Source: Plumapathes pennacea (lineage: Eukaryota; Cnidaria; Anthozoa; Antipatharia; Myriopathidae). From it: DNA of 64,000 nucleotides. The position numbers were made by a program, and so were the translations under genes. The notes beneath the pieces are model-generated. The model did no database searches. It had not been told where the DNA came from and saw nothing but the letters and a program-made list of their open reading frames with translations. Below, one piece after another: positions 1-12,700 of this stretch. Every line of letters starts with the position of its first letter. Within the stretch, counting starts at the first letter, position 1. The stretch lies in contig OZ038464.1 of NCBI GenBank assembly GCA_964036295.1, positions 4,157,501 through 4,221,500 on the forward strand, in the 5' to 3' direction.

Positions 1-400
1 AGAACTAAATTGTGCTGATTGACGTGCAGTAGTTGCATTCCTTGGCTAGTGTCATTTTGTCGACAGTATTTTGCACAACTGTCGGAAAGAAATGATTGAA
101 GTGAGTCGTTTGTGAGCGTTTTGTAATCTTTACTAAATGTTCTTCGATTAACTGATTTTTGGGGAATACATGACCGTACAGCCGTCCGAATATAGCCTGT
201 GTTGTTAGGATTTTTCCTGATTTGTTCTGCAACATGTTTATGTTGTGCTAGTCCTAATTCTCGTTTGATTTCCCGTTTGAAGTTCCTATAGCCGGTCCAT
301 GCCAAACGACCATTAGTTCCCCTCGCTAACTTCCGCAACTCGATTATGGTTTTCATTGGCGCACGGATCTCACTATTGGCCAACTTCATTTTTTAACTTG
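1..400 (-). pseudogene. Non-LTR retrotransposon reverse-transcriptase relic in copy A
   Basis: Read on the minus strand, it codes WTGYRNFKREIKRELG... and, in another frame, HFNHFFPTVVQNTVDKM. Both are typical of the linker between the endonuclease and reverse transcriptase of LINE elements. A frameshift separates the two parts. The same relic sits at 43,374-43,810 in copy B, so it was inserted before the duplication. It is not a channel exon: its frame does not fit the phase of exon 14. Confidence 0.65.
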
Positions 401-719
401 TTTAAGAATGCATGAAGATCATGGATTTGATTGAGTAAAAAATGAAACCATGAAACGCATTTAGTTTTTCTTCACTACATAGAACTAACGTGTTATGAAA
501 GAGAAATACAGCAAAATGGTTCAGTTTTTTTTTTCTTTTTTCAATTAAGTTACTGGAAATGGAAATAATATTAAACAGCCTGCATGATCTTATGTATTTT
601 TACACAGCCATGCGATCATGTTTTTCAGTGGTAACATGAGATTTATCCATGTGAAAGATAGATTTACCTATTTGTTGTATTTGGATATTATCATAGAAAT
701 GTTTCCATTTTTAACATAC

Positions 720-798
720 CTCTAATTGGAAATGAGGCGCCGTATTTTGAACGGTACTCTTCCTCTAACCAATCCATCAGTTCTTTCATGGATTCAGT
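720..798 (-). CDS. TRPC-like copy A, exon 14 (last in window)
   Basis: The 79-nt exon (phase 0 to 1) codes TESMKELMDWLEEEYRSKYG then ASFPIRG, a short acidic helix. Acceptor CCCGACAG, donor AGAG|GTATGT. Its phase-1 end matches the first SPRY-side exon of copy B (43,298), so copy A probably continues the same way beyond base 1. Confidence 0.7.
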
Positions 799-3700
799 CT
801 GTCGGGGTAAAAAGCATACGTAGGAATATAATAAGTTTGTGTGTGTACGTATGTACGCATACACGCTACGTCTATATTTAAGCAATATAACACGAGTTTC
901 CATGTCTATGTACTCTTATATAAACACGCGGGATGTTGGGAGAACACGAGAAAAAGTTCAAAATCACAAGCCGCTTCGGCGAGTGATTTTGAACTTTTTC
1001 GAGTGTTCTCACAACATCCCAAGTGTTTATATAAGAGTACAAAAACATGGAAACTCGTGTCATATTGCTTTTATAAAATAACAAAGCTTTTATTACCTGA
1101 TAGAACTTTATATTGAAAATGATCAAGTTCAAGATTCTCCCGAAAACCGTCAAAACGCACGCTCGTCCAATCGGAAAGTCTGTTTCACGGCACTTGGCTC
1201 AAGTCAGTCCATGAATGAAAACGGAACACCACTCGCGTTCACTTGAAAGAGTTGACAGGCTGCTAAATGAAGATGAATTTCACAAGAATTGTGTCGGATA
1301 TTAGTACCGCTGTTTGTCAAGAATTCAAAAGAACCGGCGAGAATGTTCTGAGCCGTCAGGTTTCAACTTTCAGGACAACGGTGTCACTCGACGTAAACAT
1401 GTCTGCACAACAACACTATCCTGCCGAAGAAGGTAGTTTGTACATTTGTTTGCTTTACTTGAGCATTACATGAGCTCTGCCGGACGACAGTCAACTCCAT
1501 TGAATCGACTCAACGGCTTTTGTGCCACCGAGCCGACAGCCGACCCTGCTTCACTAATTGCACATGATTTGCACACGGCTTCGGCTTCACTATTTGCTCT
1601 AATAGCCCACTGCAGTTTTATAACACATGAATCTTTGAAGTAGGGGACGACTCGCAGTCTTTTTATTTCAGAATTCGTCATTTCCATGTCTCTGTACTTA
1701 TTTATAAAATGGTTTTTTAACCAATCAGAGCGCGCGTAGTATCATGGCTATTTTATAATTATCTACATTATAATGTCTATGGTAGTTGGCTGTGGGAAAC
1801 TCTTACCGCAATTCATTTGATAATTGTATATATGCTGATATATATATTTAATGCTCAAAGTTGTGTACTAATATAAACAGTTGTTTGCAAACATTCTGAG
1901 CCCTCAGTATATATAATCAGTATATACAAATATTGAGTGCATTCTGGGAAGATGTATATTAACCCTTTCACTCCTAAGAGTGATCAAGTTCAGTTTTCTC
2001 CTTCAGTTTCTCACCAGAAATAAATCATATAGTAAGGAGAACTTGGCTTTTGATACCTTGCTCAGATAATAGTTGATTAACCTATTAATTCTCACTACAT
2101 CACTCACATATTTTACTCTTAAAAGGTTGGGAAAATCTGCATTATGAACTTGGGAGTAAAAGGGTTAAGAGCTCAAAATGTCCGCAAGCATGTCGCCGGA
2201 GCAATTAAAATGGCATGGACAGGAATTACCTGAAATTCTTGGTCGTCAATTTTTGTTTTGCTTGATTGATTAGAAGAATCTTGATTCACTGGATCTCCAT
2301 CTCGACACTTGCATTTACCTAAAATAGAACCCGACAAACTCCAGCAAACTCCCAAATCAAATCAAAATCTCGAACTGAAATGCAAGCGCCAACGTTTGAT
2401 GTGCGCACACAAAGAGGTTATTACACGAGAAGGAGTGCAATACGGCGAAGTATTTTTACGAGTCGGTTTTATTTTTTCGAGCCTGCTTCAGGCGAGAAAA
2501 AATAAAACTGACGAGTAAAAATACAGCCGTATTGCACGACTTTTCGTGTAATAAATTGTTTATTACACGACAAACGAAGCAGGGCAAACATTCTCGCCGC
2601 GCGCAAAATGGAACAAAAAAATGGCGCGTCCGTAAACTGCTTGCGAAAACCGATCACGTAAGCTAATAAGCCAGTTGATCTGGTTCCTGACGAGTGCAAT
2701 ACGCTCCCATTTTTGCACTCGTTTTGGCCCGTATTTGCACTCGAAAATGTGAAGTCGTGTAATAAAGTGCTGTTAATCAAACACCAAAAGTGAATCTAGA
2801 CAACGCAGACCGGTAGACCGCGGCCGATGCAGGAGGGAGTTATGGAACCCTGACAGGGTGATAACACTGAGACCATACGAATCTAATCCATCGTCCTTTG
2901 TTTATGTGAGTAAAATGATTTTGTATTAGTCAACACCTTGTTACAATCATAAGCCGTTATATCGATTTCCTCTATAATACGCACAGCTCTTTAATGTGGA
3001 TACTAAATTTTTGGCCCCTTAGTTGTCCGTATGAGAAAGATTTGTTTGCATGTCATTATTTTAAAGGTTTCATAATAGTTTTCGATAGCGTTTTGCTACT
3101 TACAATAGCCTTTTCGCACGAATCTGTAAAGCGCCATACTTGGTAAGCTCACAATATTTAGTGGGACAGGGATTGGATGGTAGTCCCGGTACGTTCGATA
3201 AGCGACGCACCTTTTGAAACACCATTCGGCTAAAGAATTATCCTGTGAACAAAAGGAAGGTAATTCCATCAGGATGAAATACTCTCTGGTATATGTGATT
3301 CTATTCCAAAACCAAAACCAAAACCAAAGAAGTTGATTAGAATTATCTTTAGGGGATTCAATTAAGTTTTGAATCAGTCCCTAAATGGCACCCAGTGTTG
3401 TAGAACAACAATATATATTAGGCAGCAATATGGGGCATTTGAAAGAAATATAGTTTGGTGGTGGTAGATCCATTTAAAATATTTGAAGCAAAACAATTCA
3501 CTGGTAGTTTCACTTGATTGAATACACACTGTCTTGTAAAATGTTTAACAATCGTGACGATTATTTTTCCTTTTCTCTTTAAAACTTAAAATTCTGCCTA
3601 TTTATTCTTAATTGCACTTAAAATGGTTGCACATGCAAATGAAATGGTGTTCAATAATTACATTTTGAAGCTCACGCCGTTCATTTGTCTTTCCAAGAAA

Positions 3701-6700
3701 ATAATATTTACCTCCACACCTTGGTAGACGTTCGACAACAGAGCTATCATCAGGTTTACCAGGAGGATGACTGCTACTACCAAATATATCGCGTAGACTA
3801 CCCACATGACATTAAGTGACGTAGCGTCTGAGGACTCGAAGTTGCTCATCTCGGCTAATCCAAAGAGAGACCAAGCAAGATGCCTGAGGGTGCTCCACCA
3901 ACTAAACGAAAAGGTATTGAATGTAAAAATATTATGCTGGATTATTATCACTGTATTATGCGGCTAGATTATTGTTACCGACTTGACCTGAAATAATGAA
4001 CTCATTAACAACAATAGAATTTAAATTATCTGGGAAAAATATCTTGTTGTGCAAAAAATATGTCATTGTTTTTACCAATCAGCAGTGGCCGCCATGCAAA
4101 CCTCCTATTGTACGTTTTGGGATCTGATTGGCTGAATCACGCAGATTGGTACAGTTCAAATTACTAAAAGGCATATAAATCGCGTGCCTGGTGGCACGAT
4201 GAAGCAAGAAGTATCGGCCATGTTGGATTCTACCTTAAAGTGCAAGTAACATGGATGTGACATTTGATGTTATTTTTAATAATTCTAAATATCTATCAAC
4301 TTCCACTGACGACTTTCGTGATTTGAGCCTCACATCGTATTTTTTTCTGGCCTCGAAAATCGATTTTCCGTCTTCCGGTCAGAATTCCTTTCTCAGTCTC
4401 TCGCGCGGTTGTGACGTATTAAGTTGTACCCGGAGCAGAACAAGAAGCGTTTACAATGACTGCGTGCTCTCTTTTTTGCGCTTTTAAAGCTTCCCGCTAA
4501 CTTCTAACTGGAAAAAAAGTCACTGAACAACCAATTAGTTGTATTAGGCTGCTCGAAACAAGAACTGGCGATTCAACAAAAACAAAAAGCCACTTACCAC
4601 GCAAACCCTCCTTTCTTGCAAGCAATCAGCCTAGGAAAGAAAAGTTAAACAAATTATCTATATATTATATATAAATTGAAAAAAGTTTGGTCTTTCTTGG
4701 ATCATCAATATATTTCATTGTTTTAATTTATCAGAATAGTGATTTTTTGCTTCTAATTAAAAGAACGTGAGCAGTGCTCACTTTGCTTAAGGCCCTGTTA
4801 CACCATGCAATTTTCTCAGCAACTTGTCTCGCAACGGTCCGTACGCCTACAAATTCTGCAATCTGATTGGTTCCCTGGCCGTGAAGTTTTTTTTTTCCGA
4901 TATCTGCCCACGGGCACTCGCTGTATCTTACGTAATGTAACGCGGCTGATTTAACTTTGTTTGCACTTCAAAGTCTTCTTTTAAACTGAAATTATGCACT
5001 CTAAAATTGATTCAGACAGTGTAAGAAACTCGTTGAGACAATACGAGGCGGAAACGGAAGTCAAGAAGAACACAATTACCTCCTATCAAATTTTGACAGT
5101 GTTGCGAGCTAGCCGACTTCATTCATGAATTTCGTCGCAGTGTCTTCGGATATAATATTCTCCGCTTTCAGTCGCCAAACATGCTAGCCAAAAACTATAT
5201 GGGATGAAGATGATTTCACAGAAAGGAAAAGGACGTTGGAACTGAGTTTTCGGACGACATTTGCAGTCAAAGGAGTCAGGAATTCAAATCTTAGCGTGTT
5301 GACTGAGGAAACCAAAAGTTGTGTGGAAACGTATTTGTTTGTGGCCAAAGCTTACTCTCCAAGTAATTGCTGTACAATGGAAGTACATGTCTGGTAATGT
5401 GCAGCAACATGGACATGTCAACAAGTGTAAATGTTTGCCAGTGAGTCATTTTGAGACGTTTCGGATCGAAGCAAGCCGGTGCACTGCAGTGAAAGCAAAT
5501 ATGGCGGCAGCGCGAAAAGTAGTCAATTCATCATATAGTGGACGTTCAGGTATACCTCATAATTCCTTGGTCATCGTTTCCTAATTTGTATCAGGTGTCG
5601 TTTTCCTACCGAACACGGTTTAGCTTATGCAGTTCATCGAGCTCGCGTTCCGTGTTAATGTGTTTTTGACTCGTTCATTTTCAACATTTGCAAGTCAAAA
5701 AATGAAAGGGAAAAATATAGAAGTGTTATTTACCGGGCTTCGGCAGTCCGTATGATCAAGCCCTCGGGCATAGTTTTTCTCTTTTCGGACCTCCCGCCCG
5801 GTAAATAAAATAAATTTATTGATTATACAGTAGATTCTCACAAGATTGGTGTCCATGGTGACCACCACTGCAAATCGTTATGAACGAACATTTCGCGAAT
5901 GATATGTCCATGCTTCATTTGTTATTGTTTGTTTGTTTGTGTGCTGTTTTTGGTTCCTTTTTTTTTTGGAGGAGAGGGATGATACCTTACTAACATAGAA
6001 ATATTATTACGTACTGTGCGCTTGCTTCCTCTTCCGAGGCAATGTACGACCACTCCGTCATGAATATTTTAGTGATTGCGAATGAAAATGCCAGAATCGC
6101 TACCAGGAACTGCCAAAACATTATCACAGTTTGACCAATGATCTTTAGCAACGCGATCTGCATGACTCCAGTGCTTCGCATGGACTCGAGAGCACTGCCG
6201 AAAGCTCTCACTATCAGGCACAGGGTGTTCAGGCCGTACAGGTAGTTGGCCGCGGTGAGAACGTGGTTTTGGTAAACTGAAGCCGACGACAAAGTGACCA
6301 AGCGCAAGGCAAAGACAGCGACGAAAATCAACCCAGAAACAAAGTCCAGTACATTCCAGGTATCACTGAAACAAAATACATTAATTTATACAAACTAACA
6401 TTTATTTATCTTTCTTGTGCAAACAATCAGCTGTGCAACACTCTAAAATATCGTGTCATTGTTCCAACAGAAAAAAAGGCAAATGGTTTAAACCCAGGAA
6501 TGTGAGCAGTAAGTTTGTTGTGATCGTCCAGGTGAGAGTAGCCTTCATGAAGACTGTTGTTGGTGACTGACGTTTAGACTCCCTGAGCGGAAGTCATTTC
6601 AGAGTAAAGTGAAGAGGTTGCGTAACCATAAGACGACAAAATGGACCAATCACATCAACGACCAGATATATACCTCCATCTTTTCATTTGACTTTGAAGA

Positions 6701-9700
6701 TGGTTCCGCTCAGGTTGTTGATAAGTTAGTAACCAACAACAGTCTTCTGGAGACTACTCTCACCCAGACGATTACAACCAGCCTACAGAAAACAAAATGA
6801 CGTTAAATCTCCCTTGTTTCTCGCGGATGCGGCAAGCTTAAAAATGGAGTTGTTTTTTTGGGTCGAGAATCAGCACACAGTGATTGGTTCATATCATCAC
6901 GTGATATGCGATGACGTAAAACCGCCGCCCGGTTGGCTCAGTTGGTTGAGTGCCGGTCTTTCATGCGGGAGGTCGCGGGTTCGAACCCCGGCCGGACCAG
7001 CACTCGGGGTCTTAAAATAACTAAGGAAAAGATGCTGCCTTTGTTTCTATCAGCAAATGGTAAGATCTTCACGTGGCTCGGATGACTACGTAAAATGGAG
7101 GTCCCGTCTCCCTATACTTCTATACTTAATTACAGGGGGAGGTAAAAGAACCACTGAGGACGTAAACAAATTTCTGGCAGTGACCACCCTCAGTGCCTGT
7201 ACTCCACAGTAATATGGTGAAGCCAAATTGTTGCTGAAAAGCCCCTTGAGGGGAGCATAAATAAAAATATGTATGTATGTATGTATGTATGTAATTGACT
7301 TCGCTAAACAACTCGAGAAGTGGCCAGTGAATATTTAACAATTATTCGCCGAAGTGGAGGTGAATAGCGGTGGATATTTACCGCTATTCACCGACACTGA
7401 GGCGAATAATTGTTTTAGTATATACCACACAGGTATAATAGCCAACTCCCAAATAGTTATTTTATTTCCGACAAAATTGCGCGCCATTTCGTTTTACCGG
7501 AAGCCGCCGGGAGGTGAATAGTACTTGATATTCCGAGATTGAGGAGCCAATCAGAGCGCGCGAAAAGCACTATTCACTTGTGTGGTATATACTAATGCTC
7601 ATTACATGTGTGTAAAAGTTAACTGCATTTAATCCAAACTCAACACCGTTGGGCTCTGTGGAACATGTACGGATAAACTGGATTTTTGGGAACGATTTTG
7701 GCTTGCGTTCTTAAGTTTGCCGCGGAAGCTTTGGGAATAGCCGTAAACAAATGTTTGATGGATACCGCTTAAGGATTGCAAATTTCTCTGTCGCCGCTAA
7801 ATATTTAGTCCCGACGAAACTTTCTGTGGCGGCACGAAATACTTCTGGGAAGATAACAGGCCGAAGACGGAAACCAAAGCTACGATGAGCTTTAGCCGCA
7901 AGACAATGGCGATTTATGCTTTACTCTGTACATGACATCTGTTGCCTCATAACATTCTTCTGCTTATCGTACATTGCCTGTTGAAACGTTTCTTTCATTC
8001 GATTATGTAGCCTTTGTTTCGCAATGGTCATTGTATACCAGATATGAAAACTACACCAAAATAGTCCTGAGCACTGAGTTTGCAGTCACAAATGACTGAA
8101 CACACTGTGAACAAAACCGCAATAATATTGTAAACAAGTGTCGTATTACATTCCTCGCTTTCAATTTTATATTTGTTACAGAACACGAATACTCGAAAGC
8201 CTAATAGAAGAAACGTATTCAGTTAATAAAAGAAAACACAAAAGTATTGAAGCGAAGTCAGAATACTGCACAATGTGCTGGTAAGCTGAAGCCACAGAAT
8301 AGGGCACAAAGGCCACGGTGGTAGCGGGCATTACCCCTTGATCTACCAAAAAAAAAATAATAATAATAACAAAATAAAAAAATTGTGAGCCCAAGTAATA
8401 GCAGCCATGGACAGCTGTTTCGGCCTTATTAGGCCTCGTCAGCATGGCATAGCTATACTTGGGCTTGGGTTCCCACATTGAAGTAAAATCAAAAGGCTTG
8501 TGGGATGTGGCTTAATTTAAATAATCAGAATACTGCACAATGTGCTGGTAAGCTGAAGCCACAGAATAGGGCACAAATGCCACGGTGGTAGCGGGCATTA
8601 CCCCTTGATTGAAGCGAAGGCTGGATTAATCGTGGCCTCTGGCCAGAAATAAGAGTCGAAGTCAAACTGTCAAAAATCGATTGTGCATAAAAAGATATGT
8701 CACACATTCTCAAAATGCAGGGGATGGCTGAATTTTTGTAAAATCCGGTTTTTGGTTATTAAAATATATTGACATATTCCCTGCCCAACTGGTCCTGTAT
8801 TATTTAAGTTCCCATTTTACAGTACGCGAAAGTTACACGAAAGGTAGCGCCGGGTGGTGTTTTTGACCGAAATTTGCTTTCGTGTAACACTACGGCTTGT
8901 CCCTACTTTCTATTTTAGTTTATTCTGGTCTCGACGCAACTCACGCCGCGAGCTCACTGGCAACGCCAGTCTAGTTTTTATATAAAATTATTGAAAAGTT
9001 CAATTAATCTTCTAATAGTCATGATCATAAACATAGGTTCAAGAGAGCGACATAAGCAACATCTCTAAACTAACGTGCTCCCCGAGACCATATAAGATTT
9101 TGAACCCCAGCCCGCCCGCAATAGGCTCTTTGCACGGGAACTGGCACGAGTTTGAAAACGAGACCGACCTGGCAAAACTTAGAATTTTGAAAATGCAACT
9201 CCCCAAATGAAACATGTGCATCTCCTCTGAGGACGTCTTGGTGCTTTAGAGATATAGGAAACTCTCTTGTTTGATTTTTGGCGACTTTTGTGCCAGGATA
9301 GCCTCGTTTGAATCCAAGTAGGCGGCACCGTGCAAAGAGCCCATATGGCGCATATTATGTTGCAAATTGAAGAACCATGATATTTCACGAATTAAATGTA
9401 GGTTTTACTTCGTACAACATCATTCCGCAACTTGTAACATGTGGTGGTAATGCGCGAAATTTACGGTGCAACGACCAACAGTAGCTTATCCTCGCAGAAT
9501 CATTGCACTAGTTTTATAAGTCATCAGACTGCTTGTTTTATCCGCGAGAAAAATTACTAAACGAAACATTACCACATTATTCATTGTTCATATTACATTA
9601 ATTGGAGGCAAGGAGAGAGAAGGGCAAGGGAGTAGCTTAGTCAATTTCCACATAGGAAACATTATAGTGAAAGAAATCAAGTAAAAGAGTCAAGAACATA

Positions 9701-12700
9701 AAAGAAAATAATAGAAAACGAAAGCTTAAATCTTTGACTATGGTGGGAGAGAACTGTATCGTAGCAGCTACACCACATGTAATCGTTAAAATGGTCTTAC
9801 CTAAAGTACAGGGTAATGCATGTTTTCCTTCTGTCCTTCCAACATGTAATGTCTTCTCTCTCTCCGTCTTTTCTCTGACTGTCTTTTTTCTTTTTGTGTT
9901 TTTTCTTTCTGTCTTTGAAAAACTGATCCAATTCCATTATAATCCGTCCCACAAAGAACACGATGATGGCAAACTCAATTCCTCTGAGTGAAATGGTGGA
10001 AGTTGAGAGGCAGAGGGCACAGTGGAGCAGGAGAAGGACAATATAACTGATAGTGTCCCTCACAAAGACAAAGTAAGGTGTAAGGAAGTAGTGCTTGTAC
10101 GACTCTGTAAAAAGAAACACAAAACTAAATCAACAACTACAAAAAAAACATAGAAAAATCGCAACTAATAGTAAAAAGTGAAAAAATATATACCAGACAT
10201 ATTTAATTTTGATTCATTTAGGTATGACATAACTGAGGGAGTCTGGGAAAGAGCATTACACACAGACGCAACGCGTATTATCATTATCATGTACTATATA
10301 GCGGGACTCCAGTAAAATAAGGGAAAGTTCAGCAAAGTTCACAAATTTGCAACTTAAGCCCGTTCCATGGATGAGTGACCGCCAGGTAGTACTCTGTATC
10401 GAATAATTTCTTTTTCATTTATTGCTGCTTCTTTCTGCGACCAACTGCTTCTTTTATTTTCCTTTGCCAAATTGCAAATCGTGGAAGTCTGAAAGATTAT
10501 CTGGGATTTTGCATGAGATATTAATTTTGACCCCCGATTCTCTATATTTGTAGACATCCACTGTGATTCTTCACGTTTAGCATATTAATGGCGATTAGCA
10601 TATTTAATGGAGGCGGGACGTTTCGAAACCCGCTCCGATATGGACTCGCTCTAACGCTCTACTGTTACCCAACAGTCTATCGTCATGGTTAAACAAAATT
10701 ATCTAACTGCTGAGGACATCAAAACGATATGGACAAAAGAATTCCTACTGAGCATACGCCGAGAATTCAAACTTGAAATGGAATCAGTAAATGTGCACAT
10801 CAAGGAGCTCAACGCTAAATGCCAAGATATTGAGAAATCCCAGAAGTTCCTATCCACAAAATATGACAAGATTCTAGAAACCCTTCAAGAATCCAAGAAA
10901 CAGACGACTACCCTGGAAGGAAAAATCCAAGGCCAGGAAAAATACATCTCTCACCTGCAACGAATTGCCTACGAAGTCGATTGCACAATCGATGAAATAC
11001 AACAATACCTCGGAAGAGACAGCCTTGAAATTACTGGGATTCCGGTCTTGCCGGCTGATAATCCTAAACAACTGGTACAAGAGGCTGCCACCTTACTTGG
11101 AGAAGATATAAATGAAGCCAGATCTCTACAGCACACCGACTTCCGACTTCCCCCCCAAAAATGTCAAAGACCGGCTTATCATGAAATATATTCATCGGGA
11201 CACAAGAGAACTAATCTACAAGAAACGACGACACCTCAAGGGAAAAACGTGCATGTTCCATTAGTTCACAAGGAACTTGGCTCAAGCTTGTCAGCTAGTG
11301 CTGGAAACTCAAAGATCCACATTAATGAAAGTCTGACCCCATACAGGAAGCGACATAATTTGGAAGAATTCTTGGCTTCAAGAAGAAACGCAACTAAAAG
11401 TATATCTGGACCGCAAATGCCAAGATTCTTCTGAGAATCAGACGCCTCACGCACGCATGCCTTCAATACTCACGACCAATTTGACGAATTCCCTGGACCA
11501 GATTGCTCAACAAACGGTAGGAAAAAAAATAGAATTCTATTCTACATGTATACAAGCTGATGGCGGAAATCGAACGTAACGTAAGTGATGTACCTTTTTT
11601 CAACCTTTCTCACAGAAAATTTAACATTACAACTGGCAATTGGTCTCATGAGTTTAGCGTTGATACTGATTTATATGATCTTATCTCAAATCCAGATAAA
11701 TGTGATGAATGTGATTCTGATTTAAGGCTCTCTATACCTTCATCAGAATATTACTCAATCTCTAAATTAAACAAAACAATCAATAAAGCCGGGGCTAAAT
11801 CTCGTCACTCCTCCACTGTCCCCGAGGGAAGCGAGGGAAATAATCACAACGCTAATGCAGTAGTATCGCCTCATTCGGAGACTCCAAGCGTGTCGCCATC
11901 TCGAAATTTAATGTTCGTCAGTCAGTTTGTCAGTTTGTCAGGCGGACGACCAGGTGCCTAAGAATGACGTATAAGCAATGACGTAATAATTATCGATTAG
12001 CGTCTCCGGCAGTGGTTTTACTGACCAGTGGTTAATTTTACTGACAACAATATTGTACGTAACTGCGTTCACGAAAATGAATTTGAAAACTGGAAAACCT
12101 GAAACAAAACAGTCTCGCGAAGCTCGTCTTCAAAAAAGAAGGGAACAGGCACGGGCAAGGCGAAATCGTGAAACGATCGAACAGCGCCAAATACGTCTGG
12201 AGAAAAGACGACAATCATGTTATGATCGACAGCATCATGAACAGAAGCGTGCCGAAGAAACGGCTCCGCAAAAAAGAACAACGCTTGAAAGGAAATCGGG
12301 AGCTTCAGAAGCAAAAGCGGGCCGAAGAAAATACTCCGCAAAGAGAACAGCGCTTGGAAGCAAATCGGGAGCTTCAGACGCTGTTTTGTGTTAAACTCAG
12401 ATAATTATTCAGAAAGGACAAGCAACAAAGGTTAGTCAGTGGTAATCGAACAATCACCGTGACAAATATATTCTACCCGTATCTTGTAACTCGATCACTT
12501 CAAGAATTTATTAGAATCTGTATGCTGATCATTTTCCCTCGAAGTATTGTTTTAATACGCTTCTGTCGCCGGGGCTACCATATTCGCTCAGAGCAATCGG
12601 AACTTGGAGTCTTGAATGATTTAGTCAGATGTCTTATTTTTCTTTCAAGACTAAAGCTGTAACAAATGCTGTAATCTGACATGCGGTGATTGCAGCGAGA

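Noticed and set aside
5-235. C-terminal exon of the channel gene
   Set aside because: The sequence matches LINE polymerase linkers, carries frameshifts, differs in frame between copies, and cannot join exon 14 in the required phase. The helical exon at 43,298 can.
6927-6999. Functional tRNA gene
   Set aside because: The A and B boxes are good, but acceptor and anticodon stems are imperfect, and a SINE body with a simple tail follows directly.
10685-11434. 249-codon coiled-coil frame as a host gene
   Set aside because: The RRM-like segment, the frameshift in a C-run and the following ORF2-like start fit a retrotransposon ORF1.
12053-12394. Nuclear basic protein gene
   Set aside because: The Arg-rich frame breaks part way, recurs inverted at 51,203-51,439, and is next to a dispersed repeat, so it is treated as a transposon fragment.
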